From the NCBI GenBank assembly GCA_030533445.1, contig CM060065.1, positions 19,748,974 to 19,812,973 on the forward strand: DNA of 64,000 nucleotides. Reading direction: 5' to 3'. Positions 35,331 through 50,417 of the stretch are shown here, piece after piece. The notes beneath the pieces are model-generated. The model was not told the DNA's origin and searched no databases. It was given only the letters and a program-made list of their open reading frames with translations. The position numbers and the translations under genes are program-made. How positions within the stretch are numbered: position 1 is the stretch's first letter; the number at the start of each line of letters is the position of its first letter. Source of the DNA: Cyprinodon diabolis. Lineage: Eukaryota > Chordata > Actinopteri > Cyprinodontiformes > Cyprinodontidae.

Positions 35331-36260
35331 ACAAATGTTACAGTTATCATCAATATGACAATAAGTTCTCGAGAGGAAAATTCCTGGTCAGAATCAGTGG
35401 TGACAGGAAAGAGATAGAGGGAAGTACAGAAAGAGTGGTAGAGGGTTACAGAGGTATGGGTTAGAAACTTACCACCTTAGTGGCTCAGGTGTTGAATCAT
35501 TAATTCATTTCTCAATCAATTTAAGGAAAGAAAGATTAGTAAAACTATAAAAAATACTCATTGTTTTTTATTGTTCAAGGATGGTACAGTGGTGATACCA
35601 TATTGGCTTTTTATCCATGGCTTTCTTCATTTATTTACTTCAACTCTTTCAGAATCTGCTCAATATTTAAAAAACAAAACAAAAAGAACAAACTGTGGTG
35701 GTAGTTTGATGGTCTGTGACTGCTCTTAATTGAAAACCTGGAAAAAGTGCTGTAATTGCATAAAGAGAGGGATGGGTGGTCCTGCGAGTCGTTAGTTTGA
35801 TCTTAAGCAGTCAGGTAAGCAAGCACACCTTGAATGAATTAGCAAGATTATCGGTCAAAACAATTTGGTTAAAAAAAAAAAAATCTTGTTTCAATGCAAA
35901 GGATTTGCCAAGACAGAAACCCAACGCTCACTGAGGCTTATTTTTAAAGATAAAAAACACATTAGGATGAATCTATAAAAAATACACACAGCAACATACA
36001 ACATTGTAGAATTTAATTGAATTAAGAATGTCTAAACTTTAAAAAAGTTTTTTTAAGTCTAATAAACCAACAAGCTGGACAAGTTCGTTTCATTTCTACC
36101 ATAGGATAGCTGTTTGTTGAGAGCATTGTAAACAATGAATCAGAGCGGAATTTTATGGGAAGAGGACAACTAGGTTACAGCCCAAAAACATGCTTTAGAT
36201 GACTCTTAATGAGAGTTTGAGTTGACCCAGATTTATGGTAGCCATCCTCTGTTCTTCAGC

Positions 36261-39137
<2,877 letters not shown>

Positions 39138-39869
39138 GTTACTGCGTATGAGCCTTGCTGTCAAAGATGAAGCTCTTTCAGATGTGGGTCACTGTGGATG
39201 CTGATCTCAGACAGGACGTTATTTCTAACCCTCTATGGTTTTAGGTTACACACAGTGTTTAAAAAGTTCTTGTCCAACAATTCCATGCCGAGCCTTGAAT
39301 CCTGCACATATTTCTGTCTCCCTCCGGTCAAGCTTAATGTACCCCTCTGAAGCAGAGCGTTGACTGACAACAGCAGCTGCCCTGCTGATGGACAGGAAAA
39401 ACAGGGAGGAGGGGTTATTTACAGACTGAATGAAATATTGAACAAAATAATATCTCCAATTTTTATAAAACCAATGCGTCCAGTGGTTAATTATGCTTAA
39501 ACAAGATGTTTTTTTGTTTGTTACACAAAGAGTATCTGATTGGTGTAAATTTGTCAAAGGGATAGAAATGATGAGGAAAAGGTATTACGACACATTGGAT
39601 CTGCAACTGTTCTTAATTTTGCAGAGTATGAAATGACCTGTGACACATACTTAGGGAAAAGTTACAAAGTTTTAATGCAGACAGGCAATCTTCTTATACA
39701 GACATATCAGAGGAGGTAAAAAATATTCTCAGCATCTTAAGTGTTTATTAAAAAAACAACAGAAAAAAAATACAACGCATAATGCATATTACAGAAAACT
39801 TTCTGTTCGTATTTATTTTTAAAACGTTCAAGCTAATTTCACAATTGATATCAAGAGTTTAGGCACATT
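39138..39869. other. ercc5 3' flank and mettl21e upstream region
   Basis: Serves two genes on the same strand. Minus-strand AATAAA signals for ercc5 lie at about 39812-39817 and 39744-39749. Closer to mettl21e, the minus strand at 39246-39365 reads RSASEGYIKLDRRETEICAG then FKARHGIVGQELFKHCV, a coding-looking stretch that I cannot identify. Confidence 0.5.
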
Positions 39870-42800
39870 TTAAAGCTTCTTTCCTCTTCCTCTGGTGCGT
39901 TTTCCTCCACGGCCTCGTCTGTTGCCGTCGAACACAGACCGGGCTGTAACCATGGTAACGTCCCTGCCTTCGTCACTGTCCTCACCAGAGGAGCTGCTGC
40001 TGCTACTTTTCCTCCTGGGCTTCTGAGGTAGTTTTTTACTGGTCTGATGACCAGTTGCTATGAAGGATTCCTGTCTTGTACTGCAGACATCCCTGAGGGA
40101 TGTAAGAGGAGATTCTGCTTTTGACTCTGGGACTAGGAAACCTCCCCCTGTCACATGGCCATCATCTTCTTCCTGTCCATCTGAGGTCTTTAGTTCTTTC
40201 TCTCCTTTCTTGGATTTGGATGGGGAAGACATTTCTTCTTCTTCACTACTTTCTCCCTCCCCTCCTTCCCTCTCCTTTCTCTTCAGGCAGGTGACGGCTC
40301 GGCGGAGTCGCTGGCTGCGGATCGCCTGCTTTTCCTGTTGCTCCAAGCGGAAGAATGAGTCAATTCGGAGTTGAGTCTGCATTGAAAACAATAAGAGACA
40401 AAAGCAGGGCATTAACTTTAACCGAGATAAAAATACTGGAAATATCAGTGAATATATAGGCCAGTTTTATTAATCAAATGGTCTTTCTTATTTTTTTTAA
40501 GTTATGGAAGTAGTCTTTTTTCTCTCCTATTTCAGCTTTTTATCAAAGTCCAGAGGTACAAAATAGCAGAATTGATTAATTCTAAATATTTTTTAATTTT
40601 TTCTCCAACAAGTACAAATGGATTTTCTTCCATACAACACCCACACATTTACAGAATATTTATAATGCATTAAACAAATTTTGCTGAATGGAAAACAATA
40701 GTTGAGGGATGTTAAAACACAAATACTCAAACAAAAATTGTAAAGTATGCAAATAATATTTTTCTATGTGAAGAGAGGTTTATCTGATTCAATTTGAATA
40801 AATACAAACCAACCTTACAAAAAATAACATTAAAAGACTGAAAAAACCTGTTAACACTGCACTAAATTACAGCTTTTGAAAAATGTTTATTTCACTGTTT
40901 TTAATGTTCCTGCCACTTCAATCACTTTAAGCTTCTGTTTTAAGAGCAGATTCTGATCTACTCATTAGCAGAATGAATCCTAGCTAAGGACTCCAGCTTT
41001 ACCAGAGAAGCAATTTAACAAAATAGTTTTTCATCCAGCTAATTTTATAAAACATTTAACCAGTTTAATTATTTCGTTCTAGTTATAACGTCAGAAGTTA
41101 TAATACAGCTTTCTTAAAGTAGTTTTGTTTAGTTTCTTATGAAAAAAGTAACTAGAATCTCACATTTGATACCCATATCCGCCACCTTTGTAAGGTTTCC
41201 TTCCTTCATCTTAAAAACATTGCCATTGTCCTTCCTTCTCCCAACTGGATGCTGAGAAGTTAATCCATGCTTTTATCCCCTCTAGGTTGGATTACTGCAA
41301 TGCCCTCCTCGTCAGGATCACTGGCAGGAGCCTGCAAAAGGTCCTGACGAGGAGGCGTAAATACAATCAAATCACTCCGGGGTTGAATTCACTCCACTGG
41401 CTGCCTGCTCAACAAAGAATCCATTACAAAATCTGTCTCCTCACCCATCAGTGCATACATGGAACTGCCCCTTCCTACCTCAGTAATCTCCTTAAACCAC
41501 ACATCAACCCATGAAACCTCTGCTCCTCCAACTCTGCCTACTGCCTGCACAGAGACTCTGAGGGCCCCACAATCTGTGGAGGTGTTCAAAAAGCAGCTGA
41601 AAACATTACTTTTTCAAACGGTGCTTAATACTTATAGTTTTCAATTTAGTTTTATGGTGTTTTATTGTGTTTTTTTTTATTATACTTTGTGAACTTTTTT
41701 ATCCTATTGTAGCCCTTTTATTTTATTTTGAAATGTAAAAGGAATTATAAATAGAATTTATTATTAAAATATTATTATCATTATTAATTTCTTATGAGGT
41801 TTGGTGTCATCTCACTTGAGTGACTATAGTCATGCTACCAAGGTACGATAAACCAATTAGATATGACTGTACCCCCATTAGAGCTGCAGATCGCTCTCAT
41901 TTACCTGCTGGGAGTTGAGCTGTTTGATCACAGGTTGCAGCGTCTCCTCCGTCTTCCTGCTGCTCCAGCCAAAACGACTCAGACAGAATCTAAGCAACTG
42001 GTCAAGGAAACTGTTACATTTATAAAAACACAAAAAAGAACAGAAATACATAGAGGAACAGCAGTTGGAGCTTAGTATTCAGGTCATATTGTAAATCATG
42101 ACAAACGTTAAATATAAAACAACAAATGAAAATGTAACTAAGTAAGATCGCTAGAATTTTGACAATGAATACATTTTCTGATCCAACTGTTGCACAAACA
42201 GAGAAGGGATATTCTTTGATCATGTCAAGCTGTGGGCGCCCCCAACTGAAGGAGGCCTCTGATTGGTCAACAGCAGGCTGAAGGTAAGCCTGAGCCACCG
42301 CCGGGTTGGGGAAACCAGGATTGAGTTTCATTTCCCTCAGTTTCTTCTTCACTTTCGTGTCTCTGGGATCATCTGACAGACGCTTTTTCTCCTGAGCTTC
42401 AGACCACCAATTTCTGCAGGTATTCAAATAATTTCAATATTTTTTCATTAATTAACACGGGCAGAGCCATATTTCGGTTAGTCTTAACTGCTGAGTGGGA
42501 TACAAAAAACAAAAACAAACCTGAGCTGCATGAGCGGCTCCAATCCTGGCCCTGGAAACTCATTCAGTATCTCCATGCCAGTCACGTACCCAACACCTGG
42601 CACGCCCTCTGTGTAGTCGCTTCCAAGCAGGTAAGCCAGATTGATCATTTTTGTCCTGTCCAGACCTGAGAGAAAAGCTAATCTATTAAGTTTAACTCCT
42701 TTACAAAAACAAAACCTTCATCCAGTAGGTACAATGTCTTCTCTGCTGCATTTTTACCAATTCTCTACCTAAAATGAGACCACTGACCTAAGTGAGTCTG

Positions 42801-45800
42801 GAGATCACTGTACTGGTAGTGCTCGACATATTTGTTCTGGCTGAAGAAGTTTTTGTAAACGTGTCTTCCTCCGAACAGCCAAACGTCAGAGTCATCTGTG
42901 ATGGTCCCGTGCGTCTGGTCGGCACGGTCCAGGGCTGCACACTGAGCCTCTGCCTCCATCGGAGCCACCAGAAACGGCACTCCGAACAGTCGCAGCAGCT
43001 CCTTGATTTAAAGACAGACATGAGTTTAAAGGGGCAAATACTTCTATGAGGAGGGCTGATTCTGATAGAAACTGGGCCATATCTGACAGGTGAGGTAAAT
43101 TTCAAATAAAAACATTAAATTTACTTGAAATGCAGGGATTACCATTTAACATTTAGATCAAATAGTTTGTTTTCGTTGGCATATACTAATAAATTACAAA
43201 AAAATAATGCTTTACCATGTAAGAAATTGTAACTTCTTTCCGCAATTATCTTCAAATGAATGAAATGAAAAATGAATGAAAAAATATGAATAAAATAAAA
43301 AAATTAAATAACACATATAAATCTACTCATATCTATATATATATATATATCTATATACCTACATACATGTCTCTGTCCGCCTGTCTATCTATATATCTCC
43401 ATTTATTTATTTTCCGTGTTGTGACAGTTGTTTTTTTTTTTTTTTTTAATGGTCATCTGATCTGTTAATGTTGCTGTCACTATTGACCCAAACCCTTCAG
43501 GGTGTGCTCTTAACATTACAGCATGTTTTTCCCCTGGGGAAAATATTCTTATTTCTGTTGTCATGTGAGAAATCCCTGCACTCTTAGCAGCTCATTATCC
43601 AAACAGCTGAAAAGATTAATGCAGATCCAGCACTCTGACACGGAAACACCAGCACTGATTTTATGATCTAGAACATACAGGCAACTGCTGATCATACATA
43701 CAGATACAAGCGTTCTGCTATGCAGAGCAAACACCGCACACACAAATCAGGCTGCATATTTTGGCAAATGCAGCCCAGAGGAATAAACTCTGCCCCCAGA
43801 GGTCCTGCACCTGCTGCAATTTATCAGATGTCCTCAGCTTTAAAAAAGAAAAAAACATCCATGTTCTTTTCAGATCACTGAAGGCAGATTTTCTCCTCTC
43901 TGATCCAATTCTACATCTGGTTTAGCTCACCTGGCTTTCCAGGTACATCTGCCCCGTCACTGTGTTCGCCATTCGCTCCTGCTGCTGTTTTTGCTCCCGC
44001 AGGTTGCTCTGCTCCAGCTGCAGGGAGCTCTCCAGAGCCCCCAGCTCCTCCTGAAGAACAACAAAAACAAAAAACACAACACAACTTATAGATGGGTGCC
44101 TTCATTTAAAATTAAAGGGTCATGACGTCCCTTAAAGGTATAGTGGATGATTTCCTTTTTCCGGGTGGATCATCAAAATAAGTGGTCCTCCTAATCATCA
44201 TCAGTCTGGTGATATGTTTACGTAAGGCCTTCCTACGTGCTTGTCCCCATTTTCACTTACTGGAGTTGAGTGACTTTTAAACAGAGCGTGCACGAGGAGA
44301 AATGGGCTTGTGCACTCAATCGGACGCGTTTAATAGGCGTTTCCTTTTGGGAGTGGGTACAGGGTTGTGCATGTGCTTTTTTTATTTTTATTGGAGAGGT
44401 CTTTTCTAATATTCACTAAAATCCTCCATTATACCTTTAAGGTTTGCTTTAGAAAGAAAAGAGTTTTAACATTAACTGAATTAGTAATATCTTGGTTCTG
44501 GATAATTGAATCTAATAAAATTCTTCATGCAAAAGAAAAAAAAATTAATCATTGTAGTGGTATAGTAGCAGAAAACATAAAATAAAAAGAACAAATATCC
44601 AATGCCAAAAAGAAGAAAAACCCAGGTTATCAAGAGATGAAAAAAAAAACTGATTTTTTAGTTTTTGGGGGGATACTAACCATGTCGAGTTCTTCCCATT
44701 CATTGTTTGCTGCTGTTGTTGTAGATCCTTCGCCTGCCTCATCCTTCAGCTGCTTCTCCTGATCTTTAACCTCGGTTTCCTGCTCCTTGTCTGAACCCAG
44801 ATCTATTTTATCAGGAACCTCTGTCAAACGAACCTCCGACTCTTCTTCCTCTTTCGTCTCATCTTTCTGGACTGCCTCTAAAACCTTTTTTTCTCCTGAT
44901 GAATCTGTTGTGTCCTCCTGTTTAGATTCCTCCTCGGGCACCTCAATGAAGCTCTCTGTGGAAAACAGAAACTTTAAATCTGCTGATAAATGAAATAGTG
45001 GTGTCAAGAATTGTGTCTAACTTTACCTTCAGAATCACTTTCCTCACTCTTCTCTGACTTCAGTTCAACTCTCTTGGGTTCGTCGGGGCCTTCAGTGAGG
45101 GGATCCCTACTCTTATCCAGAGCGCTGTCCTCAGCCTCAGCGCCTGGCGGGGCGATGGATGGCTCCTGACCGGATGCAGAAACACGTAACTCGCGCTCAG
45201 TCTCTCTCTGCTCCGGCTCGCTTTGTTTATTTGCTTCCTCCTCTGACTCCTTCTCTGTTTTGGAACTTTTTCCAAGCGCTGCAGACCGAATAGCTTTATT
45301 TCTCTGTCCGATCACTTCCTCCATCTCATCCTCTGAGCTACTGCCAAGCAAACTGTCATCCATTTGTAAACATTGGTGTGCGGCGTTTTGAGCAAAGTCC
45401 AAGTCCTCTTTCAGCGAAGGCCCCGTCTCCTCTTCCTCCTCAGAGCTGCTGCTCTCCACTGCTCCCACAGGACGCGGGAGACATGTCTGCAGTGTGGACA
45501 CTGAGACACTAGCTTCATTCTCCTCTTCAGTTAATGCTTGCTGGATTGCTAGGAGTGTGCGTGGAGACACTCTTCCATCCTTTTTATCTGGGTCCTCTTC
45601 CTCCGAGCTGTCGCTCATAGCAGCCTGAATTGCCTTGAGTGTCCGAGGCGACGGTGGAGATGGTTTTGACACGGTAGGGGTGGAAACTTCAGAGCAGGTT
45701 GCTCTTACTTCATCTTTCTCATCGTCTTCATCTCCAGTGACGGGTCGCCAAAGGGGCTCCGGTTTGTCAGCGTTCCTCTTTCTGCAGCCCGTCAGGGAGC

Positions 45801-48800
45801 TGCCAGACCAAGGTGCAGCCGCAGGTCGGCTTTCTGAGGTCGGTTCGTTCTTTTTAGAGCCTGCATGCATAGAAAGTAATGATCTGAATTCTACATCAAA
45901 TTAACAGCAGGAAATCACAATAATAACCAAATCTAAGGCTGGATTGGGAACCTTTGAAATCAACATGACTTAAGATATTTCTATCTGAGTAAAATTGTTA
46001 TTTAGTAAAAATGTGCTGTACTTTTAATCAAACATTGAATAAGCCCTGTTAGCAATTAATATTCTCATAAGAGACTAATCATAAACCAGATGCTTAATCT
46101 GCCTCACCTTTGATTAGTATATAGTGTGAGTGGTCTTCTGAAAGCAGCCGGTTTGACTCCACGCTGTGATTCTGCTGATCTCCCTCATGCTGGCCGAGCT
46201 GCGGGGCGCTGCCGGCGCTACGCTGGCACATCTCCTTCTCAACACCCTCCAGACGCTGGTTGAGTCGGTTCCTCTGCAGCAGGCCGGCCAGCTGGAACTG
46301 TGAAAAGTCTCTGGAACGCTAAAAGAGGAGGAAAGGTAAGAACTAAGTTGGCGCTGAAAAGAGGAGTGGAGCGTGTATCAGACTGCGACGTACCTCAGGA
46401 GGTTTGGTAAACATGGTGCGCCGTCTTTTGCAGAATTCTTTCATCTCTTTTAGGATCTCGTGTTTCATCTCTGGAGGCAGGTTGGCGAAATCCTCAGAGT
46501 TGATGTCCACCGAGTTTGGGTCCTCATACAGCTCTTCATGAAACTGAGTCATCAAGGTAGAGTTTACACAAAACGTTTAGGCACACGAAAATCTTAGGAA
46601 TTAAATATATTTGGGAGATGACGAACAAATTAGAAAGAAAATGTAGTTGAAGCCCTTTTTTCATTGAGTCTTCCTCGAATTGTTTAGTAATCTCACGTTT
46701 GGTGTAATCTTAGGAAAAAAAAACAAAGATATTATACCTAAAGGCTTTTTTTTATCATCTACCCTTGTCACTCACAAACATCCTTATGCAGAGCATCTAG
46801 TGTTTAAATAGATAGAAAGGACAGTGTTTTTCACTTTTTAAGGATAAAACAAACATCCCTCAAGAGCTCTGAACAAATTGCTGCAGTTAAATTAAAAGTT
46901 AGAAACTTATTTCCCCCAAACTTTAAAAAATTGTTTTGTTTCTTATTTTGTTTCAAATGTCAAATTAGACTAAAATGAATGTATAAGATTCAAAACTTCA
47001 TACACTCATTCATACCTCATACGTTTGGAAGCTGTCAGCCGTTTCCTCACCATCTTTCCCCTCCTCATCTTCACCTGAGCTGCAGAAAAAAACAAACTAA
47101 TTATTTAATGAAGGTAAAAATACACGCCGCTATCTGACCTAAAGATCGCCTTTATTATAGCTCTTTGATTTTATGCCCTCTGATGCAGGAGGTGGAACAA
47201 AAAGCTCCTAACGAAATTAACATCTCTGTTTGATTATTGTTTCCCAGCCCGTGCATGAAGCTGTAGCAGAGCTAGAGAGCTCCTTCAGTGAGAGAGTGCT
47301 GCACTCTAAATGAATCAGGGAGCGTTATCACAGATCCTTCCTCCCAGCAGCTGTAAGACTTTATAACCACCACTGTTCCCAACAACCTCAATAAGTTGCT
47401 ACATTCATGCTGATTTTGCACAGTTTCTACCTTAGTCAGTTAAATAACATCCTGCTGTCATTTTGCACATCTGTGACGTTGCTGCTATTTTGAAATATCC
47501 ATTACTGTAAAAATGTCCATAGCTATATATTGGTTATTTATTCTCCAGGTGCACAGTATTTATATTGTTAAACCACTTTACAGTACAGTATTTTATTGTT
47601 TATTGCTTTTTCACTATTATGATATTCTTATACATTTCTCAAAGGTCCACATTTATGTGACCAATTTTTTCTGTAATCTTTTTGCTGCTGTAAACACCAG
47701 AATTTCCACATTGTGGGACAATAAAGGGATTTTCTATTCTATTTAATTTATATAAGTTACACTCATAATTACACCTATTTGATTTAATTTCAAATCTGGC
47801 ACCTGTGCATAAATAACATGTCATTTTATTGATAATAAACACAGTGCTTTAGAAAACTAAAATTTAGATTAAACGATCAGCGGTGCAGAAGGTGACGTCT
47901 TCCATCGGCTCCACTACATTTAAGGGGTATCAGAGTAAAGGGGTGACTTAACAAAATGCCAAAAACCATGGCTCACTTTTTTCTATTACTATATTACACT
48001 TTATTTATTACTACATTTTTTATAACTATACAACCATTCATGGTATAGTGGTCTTTCACATCAAAACCCAAATGTCTCAGAGGAAATTTTGATTCTTTTA
48101 GAATTACTGTACATAGTTGGAGGCAGAAGTCTAGTTGTAAAAAAAAAAAAAAAAAAAGCATACATAGCGATATGCCGGTAAAGATTCTCAGTGATCCAGG
48201 TCATAGTCATTCCAACCCCCCCACCCCCCCCCCACCCAAAAAAACAAACAAACAAACAAACAAAACAAAACAAAAAACCCATCTTCATAATGTTTCAATA
48301 CATTTTGCTTCCCATTGCAGGAAGCTCTTTCAATTCAAAATGTCAGAAATAGCGTTGAGCTAGAAGCTTTATATAGTAGCCCAAAAACTTTTTCTTGTGG
48401 TTCAATTTGCATGTTTTCTAAGCCAAAAAAAGTTGTGGAAACATACAAACAAAGTCAGGTGGATTACTTTTTAACTTTTTTGGAAGCATACGTAGCCTAA
48501 TTAATATATTCTATTAACCTAAAACACTATGCATGGTATGGTTGTTACATGTCAGGTATGCCGGTAATTGACCTTGACCAAGGCACCTTACAGTAGAACT
48601 GCAGTCAGTCCCTGACTGGCATGGCTATCACTGCCCCTACATAGTTAGGGACTCATTTCCCACTGGGATCAGCTTCATAATCATGGTAGGACACTTCTTT
48701 GATTTGATTTATTTTGCTCAGGCAATACTATTGCCATTACTGTTAATATATAGTAGAAATTTTACACATTCAGTAATAAAATGTCACAGGGGATGGTATG

Positions 48801-49658
48801 GGGGGATGATTTTTAAGATTAATTTTTAAGAAGGTGGATGACATCCACCCTCAACTCGAGTACTGGTTGGAGGAAACATTTCTTGACTCTGACCTGCTTG
48901 TTTCCTTCTCCTCTGCAGGTGGCAGGGCGGGTAGGACGTACATGTCATCCACTTCATTTCTCCTCACACTAGAAAGGCTGGGTAAAGGCTCCTTACTGCA
49001 GCGGGGGACAGAAGTGAGGAATATTTTAGACTGGGCTTCAGCAGATTCTTGCAGAGTGAAAACTTTTCCCCCTGCTGCTCACCTATGATCTCCAAGCGCA
49101 GCTTTGATTGCATGTCTCTTCAGGAACGTCCTCAGAAGTTTCTCATTGGTCTGTTTGGACTGACTGGTCAGCTCCTCTTTCCTCTGCCTCCTCAGAGCCT
49201 GCACAGGAAAGACTCCATGTTATTAAACCAGGTGAGCATCACACCCTTACAGTGATCACCTCTGCTGCTCTCACCAGGGTCTGCTTCTTCAACATGGGAG
49301 CATCTCCATCAAACACAAACACTGGCCTTATTCGGAAGAACAGTAATTTACAGATGCGGTTGAACAGAGTGAGGAGGTGGGCGTTCTGGACGCTGTTGCC
49401 TTCACGGTCCCTCACCCCTTTCACTGCCTGGTTCAGCCATATGCTGATATCTGAGACAGACTGGTTAAGGTGCTTTGGATGACTCAACATTGGTAGCGAT
49501 TCATTCATGCAATTCGCAGGTAAATGCGGGACATCTTAATAACAAGAAACAATAACAATGTTTAGGATACCGACAGCGAGGATCTTTCCTTCCAGAGTCT
49601 CGGGGTTGATTGGTTTCCCTGTGCTCTCCAGAAGTCTCCAAAGTCCATGAACTCCCAT
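39870..49658 (-). CDS. ercc5: DNA repair endonuclease XPG (ERCC5)
   Basis: Structure-specific 3' endonuclease of nucleotide excision repair. Fifteen coding exons: 49658-49571, 49450-49275, 49198-49083, 48995-48894, 47079-47016, 46543-46394, 46318-46108, 45860-45027, 44955-44681, 44050-43931, 43001-42788, 42665-42521, 42413-42213, 41989-41905, 40376-39870. They sum to 3288 bases, 1095 residues (human 1186). The N-nuclease domain starts [20 protein letters not shown], with catalytic Asp in [11 protein letters not shown] and in FVFDGDAP. A long acidic spacer follows with SPRTL repeats, as in human. The I-domain has [25 protein letters not shown] and [19 protein letters not shown]-binding box, QLRIDSFF, opens the last exon, and a basic [15 protein letters not shown] tail ends the protein. 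Introns 1 and 13 carry U12-type splice signals. Confidence 0.95.
41180..41760 (+). mobile_element. LINE C-terminal fragment in ercc5 intron 14
   Basis: On the + strand, antisense to ercc5. It reads [20 protein letters not shown], then [20 protein letters not shown] and [14 protein letters not shown], the typical C-terminal end of a non-LTR reverse transcriptase. A frame change then leads to [14 protein letters not shown]. The end is AT-rich, near 41760. It differs from the L2 copies at 13400 and 25490, so it is a separate family. Confidence 0.75.
43320..43400. repeat. TA / TATC microsatellite
   Basis: Alternating ta and tatc-type words in ercc5 intron 10, followed by a T run at 43430-43448. 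Confidence 0.8.
44132..44440. mobile_element. TTAA-flanked MITE in ercc5 intron 9
   Basis: Ends aggtatagtggatgattt and aaatcctccattatacct are inverted repeats with a few mismatches, flanked by TTAA on both sides (44132-44135 and 44437-44440). TTAA duplication points to the piggyBac or Kolobok class. The interior of about 260 bp has no coding. Confidence 0.8.
47220..47750 (+). repeat. LINE 3' region ending in a ttctatt tail
   Basis: Lies in ercc5 intron 4. The 3' half, from ggttatttattctccaggtg through ctttttgctgctgtaaacac to gggacaataaagggattttc, matches 57260-57500 closely. Two copies ending at the same tail show a 3'-anchored retroelement; the part from 47228 (gtttgattattgtttcccag) extends only this copy. 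Confidence 0.65.
48136..48275. repeat. Low-complexity poly-A, C-rich and caaa tracts
   Basis: In ercc5 intron 4: a run of about 19 A's, then C-rich ccccccacccccccccc-type sequence and a caaacaaa repeat, next to a repeat-like gtaaagattctcagtgatcc stretch. Such tracts are prone to sequencing and length errors. Confidence 0.8.
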
Positions 49659-50417
49659 GATAACAACTCAATATAAACACCGAGGAAAGTCTTACCAGGA
49701 TCTTAGCAAATTAAACAAATGAATGAGACAAAAGAAATGTGGTAACTGGGATGTTTTTGTAGCGCTTCTTAATTCCGTAATGCAACCCAGTCAATATTCA
49801 AAGGTTCCGCTACCTGCTGTAGCCTTGTTTACAAAAAAAAAACACAAAAAAACAACAACACATTTTTAAAAGTGTTATAAAGATAAATTGTGATGCAAGA
49901 GATAAGCTACATTTTTGGATTTACGTTTATTATTATTTTTTTGACCGGAAGTTTAGCCTGAAAGTCCAGCCTAGGAAACACAAAAACCCGAAAGTGCTGT
50001 TGTGAAAAGCCAACCATGTCCGGGTATCAGAGCTAACAGCTTTGTTTTAACTGAGGGGGGAGGTGTACTACATCTTTACGTGGTATGTTAACATATTTAA
50101 TATTTAAATTCTAAGATTTTTTTCTCACAGTCAATTGGAACCGATTTTGTTGAACATGATCTTACTTTATGAGTGTTTGATGCTATAGTTTTGCTGACAA
50201 AGTGAGTTAACTTAGTCAACAGCTAGCCAAACGGCTAAGTGTTGCTACGTAGTGACCTTATCAGCTCTCAGCTGATAAAAGGTGATCACTGACGGACGGT
50301 AACTTGATTCGTAAACAAACAATATTTCCGTTGTTGTTGAATGATCGCTTTATCTCCTGTTTATTACAACAGCTTGAAGAACCGCCAGGCTATAAATAAA
50401 GTCCCGTCTGCGCCACC
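49659..50417. promoter_or_regulatory. Divergent ercc5-blzf1 promoter region
   Basis: 759 bp separate the two start codons, which face away from each other. ggaag/cgg words (gaccggaagtttagcc near 49945) fit ETS-type sites of housekeeping bidirectional promoters. There is no clear TATA box. The transcription starts cannot be fixed from sequence. Confidence 0.6.

Larger units (their letters stand above)
32490..36200. other. Spacer between mettl21c copies and mettl21e
   Basis: 3.7 kb with no gene that I can support. It contains a poly-T run at about 33440-33460, a LINE/SINE-type tail at 34540-34680 and a fish repeat word at 35286-35325. At about 34850-35270 there is a repeat-like stretch (attttatttttatttgacag onward) that I cannot name. 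Confidence 0.5.

Noticed and set aside
40060..40374. 104-codon + strand frame, Ser-rich
   Set aside because: Antisense of the acidic/basic C-terminal exon of ercc5.
48136..48275. Tandem caaa and C-rich runs as a CRISPR-like or regulatory array
   Set aside because: Plain low-complexity DNA without spacers; vertebrate intron.
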